A stretch of 5,074 nt of DNA from an uncultured Eubacteriales bacterium (lineage in GTDB: Bacteria > Bacillota > Clostridia > UMGS1810), in the NCBI GenBank assembly GCA_900555295.1, contig USKN01000139.1, positions 1-5,074 on the forward strand, given 5' to 3'. The notes below the pieces were generated by a model that saw only the letters and a list, made by a program, of their open reading frames with translations, did not search any database and had not been told where the DNA came from. The position numbers were made by a program, and so were the translations under genes. Shown here piece by piece: positions 1-5,074 of this stretch; positions within the stretch are counted from its first letter, which is position 1; the number at the start of each line of letters is the position of its first letter.

Positions 1-174
1 CGTATTTTCAAGGTGTTTGACGTAATAACGGCGAAAATCTCTATGTTAAACCAATGTGAGTTTGACTCTTTCTTGCCTTATGACGCACTAAATAAAAACG
101 AAGGGTTCGATTTTAATTATGGAAAGATACATAGGAAAAAAATACACAATGACAATTGCGGGTTTAAAGCGTGA
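1..174 (+). CDS. Possible 3' end of an upstream gene (partial, hypothetical)
   Basis: Frame 1 is open from the first base to a TGA at 172-174, giving 57 residues with no start required inside the window. It is the only + strand frame open across the first 118 bases; the other two reach stops within the first 25 bases. The peptide begins RIFKVFDVITAKISMLNQ and ends in a basic tail, NDNCGFKA. I recognise no family. If real, it overlaps the following phosphoribosyltransferase gene by 56 bases, or by 26 if that gene starts at its second Met (149), which is long for a same-strand overlap. An open run this short can occur by chance, and its last third lies over another gene's coding sequence. The alternative is that 1-118 is simply untranslated leader sequence. 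Low confidence. Confidence 0.3.
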   Translation, partial: RIFKVFDVITAKISMLNQCEFDSFLPYDALNKNEGFDFNYGKIHRKKIHNDNCGFKA

Positions 175-694
175 ACTGCCGATGTACAAGGTAAACGATA
201 ATATTGCAATAGCCGCATTTATTATGTTTGGCGACGTTGAAATTACAAAAGCGGCGGCTGCGGAATTGGTAAAAAAAGCTCCCGAGCACGACGTTATGAT
301 AACCGCCGAAAGCAAAGGTATTCCGCTTTTGTACGAAATGGCGCGCCAAAGCGGCGAAAACTATTATGTGGTTGCACGCAAAGCGCCCAAAGTGTATATG
401 GATAATATAGTAAGCACCGATGTAAACTCAATTACAACCGATAATATTCAAAGCTTGTGTTTGGGCGGTGCGGAAGTCGAAAAAATAAAAGGCAAACGTG
501 TACTTATTGTAGATGATGTAATAAGCACGGGCGAATCGCTTGCGTCGCTTGAATATCTTGTTAAAAAAGCAGGCGGAAATATTGTGGGCAAAATGGCGGT
601 GCTTGCAGAGGGCGACGCTGCCGAAAGACACGATTTGGTAACGCTCGGCAAACTTCCTTTGTTTGACGCCGAGGGCAATATTTTGGACGAATAA
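119..694 (+). CDS. Purine (adenine-type) phosphoribosyltransferase
   Basis: This 191-residue type I phosphoribosyltransferase is predicted to join a purine base to PRPP, giving the nucleoside monophosphate and pyrophosphate in cytosolic salvage. The clearest evidence is the PRPP-binding loop VLIVDDVISTGES at residues 128-140, with the paired acids Asp132-Asp133 and the small-residue turn after them. A second family feature is ITAESKGIPL (61-70), the pyrophosphate-loop region, followed by VVARKAPKVYMD (84-95), which resembles the RK-containing segment of adenine phosphoribosyltransferases. Overall it resembles the longer, roughly 190-residue apt-like proteins of Firmicutes more than E. coli Apt. 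The base used (adenine, xanthine/hypoxanthine, or a regulatory role) cannot be fixed from sequence. ATG 119 is the first start after an in-frame stop at 89-91; its best ribosome site, AAGGG at 101-105, is rather far away (13 bases). Met11 (149) is an alternative, but it would leave only a few residues before the conserved-looking IAGLKRELP segment. Confidence 0.88.
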   Translation: MERYIGKKYTMTIAGLKRELPMYKVNDNIAIAAFIMFGDVEITKAAAAELVKKAPEHDVMITAESKGIPLLYEMARQSGENYYVVARKAPKVYMDNIVSTDVNSITTDNIQSLCLGGAEVEKIKGKRVLIVDDVISTGESLASLEYLVKKAGGNIVGKMAVLAEGDAAERHDLVTLGKLPLFDAEGNILDE

Positions 695-719
695 AAAAGT
701 GTTTTTTAAAAACGGAAAC

Positions 720-723
720 GGAG
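720..723 (+). promoter_or_regulatory. Shine-Dalgarno site of thrS
   Basis: GGAG lies 9 bases before ATG 733. It fixes the start of the synthetase gene, which matters because the protein lacks the usual N-terminal domain. The same frame has a TGA at 664-666, inside the preceding gene, and no ATG between that stop and 733, so no longer start is available. Confidence 0.75.
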
Positions 724-732
724 ATTGATGTT

Positions 733-2505
733 ATGAAAATAATAGATAAATCAGGGAATGCATTCGAATGTCCCGAAAATGAGGCGGCGCACGTACTGCG
801 CCACAGTGCCGCACACATTATGGCACAGGCTGTAAAAAGACTGTACAAAAACGCGCATTTTGCGTACGGTCCCGCAACCGACAGCGGTTTTTACTATGAC
901 ATAGATTTGGGCGACGATAAATTATCCGACGAGGATTTGGCAAAAATCGAGGCCGAAATGAAAAAAATAGTTAAAGAAAATTTACCCTTTAAGCCGTTTG
1001 TTATGACAAGAGCCGAAGCAATTGAGCTTATGAAAGAGCGCGGCGAAGAATATAAAGTTGAACATTTGTACGATTTGGACGAAAATGCCGAAATAAGCTT
1101 TTTTACGCAGGGCGACTATACCGATATGTGTACAGGCCCGCATATTTGCTACACAAAAGCGCTTAAAGCATTTAAAATTATGGGTCAGGCGGGCGCTTAT
1201 TGGAAAGGCGACAGCAACAACAAAATGCTTACACGTATAAAGGGTGTTGCATTTTCATCACAGGCACAGCTCGACGAACACCTTAAAATGCTTGAAGAAG
1301 CCGAAAAGCGCGACCACCGCAAAATAGGAAGAGAACTCGAACTTTTTGAATTTCACGAAGAAGCGCCGGGATTTCCGTTTTTTTTGCCGAAAGGTATGAT
1401 ACTTAAAAACACGCTTATAGATTATTGGCGCGAAATACACACGCGTGACGGATATGTTGAGGTTTCAACTCCGCTTATTATGAACCGCAAACTTTGGGAA
1501 ACAAGCGGACATTGGGACCATTACAAAGACAATATGTATTCAACCGTAATAGACGACGATATTTATTGCATTAAGCCTATGAACTGCCCGGGCGGTGTTA
1601 TGGTGTACAAAAGCAAACCGCACAGTTACCGAGAATTGCCTATGCGTGTGGGTGAACTTGGGCTTGTACACCGCCACGAAATGAAAGGCGCATTGCACGG
1701 CTTGTTCCGCGTACGCTGTTTTACGCAGGACGACGCACATATTTTTATGCGCCCCGAACAAATTACCGACGAAATAGCGGGTGTTGTACATCTTATAAAC
1801 GAAGTTTATAACAAATTCGGATTTAAATACAGCGTTGAGCTTTCAACCCGTCCCGATGACAGTATGGGAAGTGACGAGGATTGGAATGCCGCAACCGAGG
1901 GTCTTAAAGGAGCGCTTAAAAAGCTTGATATGCCTTACACAATAAATGAGGGTGACGGCGCATTTTACGGACCCAAAATAGATTTTCACCTTGAGGACTC
2001 TCTCGGACGTACCTGGCAGTGCGGTACAATACAGCTCGATTTTCAAATGCCTCTTAATTTTGGCTTGGAATATACCGATGAACACGGCGAAAAGAAACGT
2101 CCCATAATGATACACCGCGTATGCTTTGGCTCAATTGAACGTTTTATAGGCATAATAACGGAACACTTTGCGGGTAAATTCCCCGTATGGCTTGCACCCG
2201 TTCAGGCAAAAGTGTTGCTTGTATCCGAAAAAAGCGCAGAGTTTGGCAATAAGGTATTCAACGAGCTTAAAGCGGCAGGCATACGCTGTGAGCTTGACGA
2301 CAGAAACGAAAAAATAGGCTATATGATACGCGAAGCGCAGTACGTAAACCGTGTGCCTTATATGCTTATTATAGGTCAAAAAGAAGCGGAAACAGGTATG
2401 GTATCGGTTCGCTCACGTGATACGGGCAAGACCGAAATTATGGAGTTAAAAGCGTTTATAGACGATATAAAACACAAAATCGATACAAGAGAGACAACGT
2501 ATTGA
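733..2505 (+). CDS. thrS: Threonyl-tRNA synthetase lacking the TGS domain
   Basis: This 590-residue class II synthetase charges tRNA-Thr with threonine in the cytosol and hydrolyses mischarged Ser-tRNA-Thr. Residues 1-13 are a short lead-in. The N2 editing domain (about 14-180) carries the metal-like cluster His24-x3-His28 and Cys133-x3-His137, equivalent to E. coli His73, His77, Cys182 and His186. The catalytic domain (about 190-485) has the zinc ligands Cys285 (in KPMNCPGG), His336 (in TQDDAHIF) and His461 (in PIMIHR). Motif 2 arginine is Arg314 in RHEMKGALHGLF, and motif 3 is GSIERFIG with Arg470. The anticodon-binding domain (about 487-580) includes LDDRNEKIGYMIREAQ and RVPYMLIIG. These residues sit 49 or 50 positions before their E. 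coli counterparts, so the missing TGS domain explains the shorter length (E. coli has 642). All known active-site and editing residues I can place are present, so a functional enzyme is expected. The gene lies 38 bases after the phosphoribosyltransferase gene, with no room for a T-box leader, so it is probably co-transcribed with it. Confidence 0.97.
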   Translation: MKIIDKSGNAFECPENEAAHVLRHSAAHIMAQAVKRLYKNAHFAYGPATDSGFYYDIDLGDDKLSDEDLAKIEAEMKKIVKENLPFKPFVMTRAEAIELMKERGEEYKVEHLYDLDENAEISFFTQGDYTDMCTGPHICYTKALKAFKIMGQAGAYWKGDSNNKMLTRIKGVAFSSQAQLDEHLKMLEEAEKRDHRKIGRELELFEFHEEAPGFPFFLPKGMILKNTLIDYWREIHTRDGYVEVSTPLIMNRKLWETSGHWDHYKDNMYSTVIDDDIYCIKPMNCPGGVMVYKSKPHSYRELPMRVGELGLVHRHEMKGALHGLFRVRCFTQDDAHIFMRPEQITDEIAGVVHLINEVYNKFGFKYSVELSTRPDDSMGSDEDWNAATEGLKGALKKLDMPYTINEGDGAFYGPKIDFHLEDSLGRTWQCGTIQLDFQMPLNFGLEYTDEHGEKKRPIMIHRVCFGSIERFIGIITEHFAGKFPVWLAPVQAKVLLVSEKSAEFGNKVFNELKAAGIRCELDDRNEKIGYMIREAQYVNRVPYMLIIGQKEAETGMVSVRSRDTGKTEIMELKAFIDDIKHKIDTRETTY

Positions 2506-2533
2506 TTGTATGCAAGCAAATTAACTAACATAT

Positions 2534-2557
2534 ATTTTTAGATTTTTAGATTTTTTT
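2534..2557 (+). repeat. Short tandem repeat, period 8 (ATTTTTAG)
   Basis: Two exact ATTTTTAG units (2534-2541 and 2542-2549) are followed by a degenerate third unit, ATTTTTTT (2550-2557). It lies between thrS and rqcH, about 30 bases before the rqcH start codon. It may be a chance product of A/T-rich sequence, or a slippage-prone tract. Confidence 0.6.
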
Positions 2558-2575
2558 ATTTCATATGCAAAAAAC

Positions 2576-2579
2576 GGAG
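2576..2579 (+). promoter_or_regulatory. Shine-Dalgarno site of rqcH
   Basis: GGAG lies 8 bases before ATG 2588. The protein starting there begins MAFDG, the characteristic N-terminus of the NFACT family, so the site and the homology agree on this start. Confidence 0.8.
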
Positions 2580-2587
2580 AAACAATT

Positions 2588-4354
2588 ATGGCATTTGACG
2601 GAACAGTGATTTGCGCGCTCGCCGCCGAAATAAACAAAGCGGTTGAGGGCGGCAAAATAGATAAAATACATCAGCCCGAAAAAAGTGAGCTTATATTGCA
2701 CATTCGCAAAGCGGGGGAGGCATATAAGCTTCTTTTGTGTGCCAATCCGTCTTTTCCGAGAATACATTTTACCAATTCGGCAAAAGAAAATCCGCAGTCG
2801 CCGCCTATGTTTTGTATGCTTCTTCGAAAGCACCTGTCGGGCGGTAAAATAGCGGGTGTGTATCAGGACGGATTTGAGCGCATTGTAAAAATAGATATTG
2901 AAAGTTATGACGAAATGGGGTATTTGTCGGTAAAAACGCTTGTTATAGAAATGATGGGCAAATACAGCAACATAATTTTAATAAATCCCGACGGCAAAAT
3001 CATTGACAGTATTCATCACGTTGATTTTACGGTAAGCAGCGTGCGCCAAGTACTGCCGGGGCTTATATACGAATCTCCCAAAAACCACGGCAAGGTAAAC
3101 CCCGCCGTACTCGATACCGACGAAATTTGCCGATTTATAACCGACGGCGATATACCCGTATCAAAAATGCTTATGAACTCATTTACGGGTATAAGTCCGC
3201 TCATTGCAAACGAGGCGGTGTATCGTGCAACGGGAAACTGCGATACTTTGTCGTCACAAATTCTGCCGCCTATCCGCAAACGGTGCGCGCAATGCCTTGT
3301 AAATATTTTGAGCGATGTAAAATCGGGCAATACAAAACCTTGTATTGTGTATGATGAAAACGCAAAAAAATATGTAGACTTTTCGGCAACGGAGCTTGTG
3401 CAGTACCGCGATATTTTAAAGTTTGAATATTTTGACTCTATGAATATTGCCGTTGACGCATTTTATTTAAAAAAAGCGGCGGCGGAAAGTATGAAACAAA
3501 AATCCGGAGACTTGCTTAAATTTGTAAACGGCGCAATTGACAGATGTACAAAAAAATTGCAGCTGCAGCACGAAATACTGCAAAAAACAAAAAAACGCGA
3601 TAAGTATAAAATGTACGGCGACTTGCTCACGGCAAATATTTACCTTATAAAACAGGGTATGAAATATATTACCGTACAAAACTTTTACCTGCCCGACGCA
3701 CAAAGCGTTACAATTCCGCTTAAAAGCGATCTTACGCCGTCGGAAAACTGCCAGCGTTACTATAAGCGCTACACAAAAGATAAAACCGCCGAAACCGAAA
3801 CGCTGAAGCAAAAAGAATTAAACGAAATTGAGATAGATTATCTCGAATCGGTGCAGGAGTCAATACTTAAAGCCGAAAACTCTGCCGAAATATCCCAAAT
3901 ACGTGAAGAACTTACCGAGCAGGGTTATTTAAAATCGCGCGGCAAACCCAAAAAAAGCAAAAAGCAGACGGTATTTAAGCCTATGCATTTTGTAAGCAGC
4001 GACGGCTACGATATTTATACGGGTAAAAACAACAGGCAAAACGATTATGTAACTTTTAAAACAGCAAGAAGCACAGACATATGGTTTCACACCAAAAACA
4101 TTCACGGTTCGCACACAATAGTAAAGTGCGGTAATGCCGAGGACGTACCCGAAACAACATACAATGAGGCGGCATCCATAGCGGCATATTACAGCAAGGC
4201 ACGCAATTCGCAAAACGTGCCTGTTGATTACACCGAAGTTAAAAACGTAAAAAAGCCCAACGGCGCAAAGCCCGGTATGGTTATTTACGTTGATTACAGT
4301 ACGGCATATGTAAATCCCGACGAGGATTTAATAATTAAATTAAAAAAAGAATAA
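2588..4354 (+). CDS. rqcH: RqcH, NFACT-family ribosome quality control factor (Rqc2 homolog)
   Basis: This 588-residue protein is the bacterial counterpart of eukaryotic Rqc2/NEMF. In characterised Firmicutes it binds 50S subunits holding a stalled peptidyl-tRNA and recruits tRNA-Ala to add C-terminal alanine tails that mark the chain for degradation. Older annotations call it fibronectin-binding protein (FbpA/PavA). The NFACT-N domain (about 1-180) opens with MAFDG and includes GGKIDKIHQPEKSELILHIR (21-40) and RKHLSGGKIAGVYQ (80-93). A helix-hairpin-helix-like stretch, FTGISPLIANEA, is at 199-210. A charged, helical coiled-coil region spans about 285-445, interrupted by a conserved segment that includes LTPSENCQRYYKRY (382-395). 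The C-terminal NFACT-R domain (about 462-575) has NDYVTFKTARSTDIWFHTK (485-503) and ARNSQNVPVDYTEVKNVKKP (538-557). Length matches the family (about 570-590). The conserved N-terminal acid is Asp4. The DR motif needed for tailing in B. subtilis (Asp97-Arg98) reads Glu97-Arg98 here. Cytosolic; no signal peptide or membrane segment. Confidence 0.96.
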   Translation: MAFDGTVICALAAEINKAVEGGKIDKIHQPEKSELILHIRKAGEAYKLLLCANPSFPRIHFTNSAKENPQSPPMFCMLLRKHLSGGKIAGVYQDGFERIVKIDIESYDEMGYLSVKTLVIEMMGKYSNIILINPDGKIIDSIHHVDFTVSSVRQVLPGLIYESPKNHGKVNPAVLDTDEICRFITDGDIPVSKMLMNSFTGISPLIANEAVYRATGNCDTLSSQILPPIRKRCAQCLVNILSDVKSGNTKPCIVYDENAKKYVDFSATELVQYRDILKFEYFDSMNIAVDAFYLKKAAAESMKQKSGDLLKFVNGAIDRCTKKLQLQHEILQKTKKRDKYKMYGDLLTANIYLIKQGMKYITVQNFYLPDAQSVTIPLKSDLTPSENCQRYYKRYTKDKTAETETLKQKELNEIEIDYLESVQESILKAENSAEISQIREELTEQGYLKSRGKPKKSKKQTVFKPMHFVSSDGYDIYTGKNNRQNDYVTFKTARSTDIWFHTKNIHGSHTIVKCGNAEDVPETTYNEAASIAAYYSKARNSQNVPVDYTEVKNVKKPNGAKPGMVIYVDYSTAYVNPDEDLIIKLKKE

Positions 4355-4360
4355 GGAGAG
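4353..4360 (+). promoter_or_regulatory. Ribosome-binding site overlapping the rqcH stop codon
   Basis: AAGGAGAG is the strongest Shine-Dalgarno match in the window. It begins within the TAA stop of rqcH (4352-4354) and ends 8 bases before ATG 4369. This arrangement favours co-transcription and perhaps translational coupling, with ribosomes ending rqcH close to the next start. Confidence 0.85.
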
Positions 4361-4368
4361 ATAACCAA

Positions 4369-5074
4369 ATGAAGAAAATTCTTAAAAATACGGTATGTAC
4401 AGCCGTTTGCGCCGCAACAATTTTTTGTGCGGTAAACGCAAGCGCAAAAACCGTACAGTTTACAATGAATAATTCAAGCGCAAAGGTATTGCAAAACGAA
4501 ATTACAAATGTTGAGCTTTTGTGCGCACCGTATACCAAAAGCGACAGAACACTTATTCCCGTACGCTTTGTATCCGAAAACTTTGGCGCAAAAGTTGATT
4601 GGGACGAGGACACAAAAACCGTTACAATAAGCAAAGACGGCAAAACCGTTACACTTCAAATAAACAGCACAACGGCATACGACGGCGAAATGCCCGTAAC
4701 GCTCGATACCGCTCCCGAGCAAACAAATGATGTTACTATGGTACCTGTTCGCTTTGTTGCCGAAACACTCGGGTACACGGTAAACTATTCCCAAATGGGC
4801 GAAAAAGTGCTTGTAACAGATGAAAAACCGCTGTTTGAAATAAACGGCAAAAATATAATGCCAAGCGAATTAAAAGCATATTCCAATATAGCGATTGCGC
4901 AGTACAATGCAACACCCAATAAAGAATTTGCCGATTACATATACAATTCTTTTAAAGGGTATTGTGTGCTTGCAAACTCAATGGACGAAAACATACTTGC
5001 GCAAAACATAAAAACTATAAACGAGAACGCCGAATTTATAAAAGGACAAATTCAGTCGGTTACGGAACAGGTGG
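4369..5074 (+). CDS. Exported protein with copper amine oxidase N-like repeats (3' end beyond window)
   Basis: The frame is open from ATG 4369 to the window edge, giving 235 residues without a stop. Residues 1-26 form a Sec signal peptide: basic MKKILKN, a hydrophobic Ala/Val/Cys stretch, then ASA with likely cleavage after Ala26. Cys20 does not sit in a lipobox, so a lipoprotein is unlikely. Two segments match the Cu_amine_oxidN1 (stalk-type) pattern: TLIPVRFVSENFGAKVDWDE at 61-80, followed by a TVTI strand, and MVPVRFVAETLGYTVNY at 124-140, followed by KVLVT. Despite the name, this domain is common in secreted Clostridia proteins and does not imply copper or oxidase chemistry. From about residue 155 the sequence becomes helical and charged; FEINGKNIMPSELKAYSNIA (156-175) resembles the N-terminal helical region of SurA/PrsA-type foldases. 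A following PpiC prolyl isomerase domain is therefore possible, but it would lie outside the window. The exact role is unknown. The start is well supported by the AAGGAG site, and the gene likely shares a transcript with rqcH. Confidence 0.88.
   Translation, partial: MKKILKNTVCTAVCAATIFCAVNASAKTVQFTMNNSSAKVLQNEITNVELLCAPYTKSDRTLIPVRFVSENFGAKVDWDEDTKTVTISKDGKTVTLQINSTTAYDGEMPVTLDTAPEQTNDVTMVPVRFVAETLGYTVNYSQMGEKVLVTDEKPLFEINGKNIMPSELKAYSNIAIAQYNATPNKEFADYIYNSFKGYCVLANSMDENILAQNIKTINENAEFIKGQIQSVTEQV

Larger units (their letters stand above)
2506..2587 (+). other. A/T-rich spacer between thrS and rqcH
   Basis: This 82-base gap is very T-rich on the + strand. It contains a period-8 tandem repeat at 2534-2557: two exact ATTTTTAG copies, then ATTTTTTT. 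A 7-base direct repeat, TATGCAA, occurs at 2509-2515 and 2564-2570. I see no G+C-rich hairpin in front of the T runs, so it is not a convincing intrinsic terminator. A weak promoter for rqcH (TATATT at 2531-2536 as a -10, with TTGTAT at 2506-2511 as a poorly spaced -35, 19 bases) is possible but not demonstrable. Confidence 0.5.

Noticed and set aside
17..67. TTGACG (17-22) and TTGACT (62-67) as -35 promoter elements for the first gene
   Set aside because: Neither has a good -10 at normal spacing (the best is TATGTT at 42-47, 19 bases after the first). Both also fall on Phe-Asp codons of the open frame, so a promoter cannot be asserted.
101..118. GGGTTCGATTTT as the T-arm of a tRNA
   Set aside because: The flanking bases do not form the five-pair T stem, and no acceptor, D or anticodon arms can be placed.
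693..707. AAAAAA-GTG-TTTTTT inverted repeat just after the phosphoribosyltransferase gene, as a terminator
   Set aside because: The stem is only six A-T pairs with no G-C core, and it lies within a 38-base gap to the next gene. It would be too unstable to terminate.
2543..2560. T-rich run after thrS as an intrinsic terminator
   Set aside because: No stable hairpin precedes the T run; the upstream sequence is A/T-rich without complementary G-C arms.
2565..2609. Short leader reading frame (14 codons) overlapping the rqcH start
   Set aside because: It has no ribosome-binding site of its own, contains the rqcH Shine-Dalgarno inside it, and shows no regulatory codon pattern.
3016..3330. Longer antisense open frames, such as the 104-codon one inside rqcH and similar ones inside thrS
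   Set aside because: They lie wholly within well-supported genes on the other strand, have no recognisable domains, and are explained by the coding bias of the + strand.

Overview
The window carries four co-directional genes on the + strand, packed with gaps of 38, 82 and 14 bases, plus a possible fragment of a fifth at the left edge. Moderate G+C, abundant ATA, AAA and GCA codons, purine-rich Shine-Dalgarno sites (GGAG, AAGGAG), a bacterial-type RqcH and a secreted protein with copper amine oxidase N-terminal-like repeats together suggest an anaerobic Bacillota, most likely Clostridia. This taxonomic call is inference from gene content and style; no rRNA or other marker locus is present.

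Layout: 1-174 is a weakly supported open frame that runs in from the left edge and overlaps the next gene. 119-694 encodes a purine-type phosphoribosyltransferase with a textbook PRPP-binding loop. 733-2505 encodes threonyl-tRNA synthetase; it keeps the editing, catalytic and anticodon-binding domains but lacks the N-terminal TGS domain. An A/T-rich spacer with a short tandem repeat (2506-2587) leads to 2588-4354, which encodes RqcH, the NFACT-family factor of bacterial ribosome quality control. Its stop codon overlaps the ribosome-binding site of the last gene (4369 to the window end), an exported protein with two copper amine oxidase N-like segments and a helical region cut off by the window edge.

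The two central genes both act in translation: ThrRS charges tRNA-Thr, and RqcH adds C-terminal alanine tails to nascent chains on obstructed 50S subunits. The phosphoribosyltransferase is a salvage enzyme and the last gene acts outside the membrane, so the cluster looks like a housekeeping operon of convenience more than a dedicated pathway. I saw no tRNA or rRNA gene, CRISPR array, insertion sequence, riboswitch, T-box leader or convincing intrinsic terminator. I found no strong sign of an undescribed system. The points most worth a second look are the TGS-less ThrRS, the Asp-to-Glu change at the RqcH DR motif, and the secreted protein coupled to rqcH.
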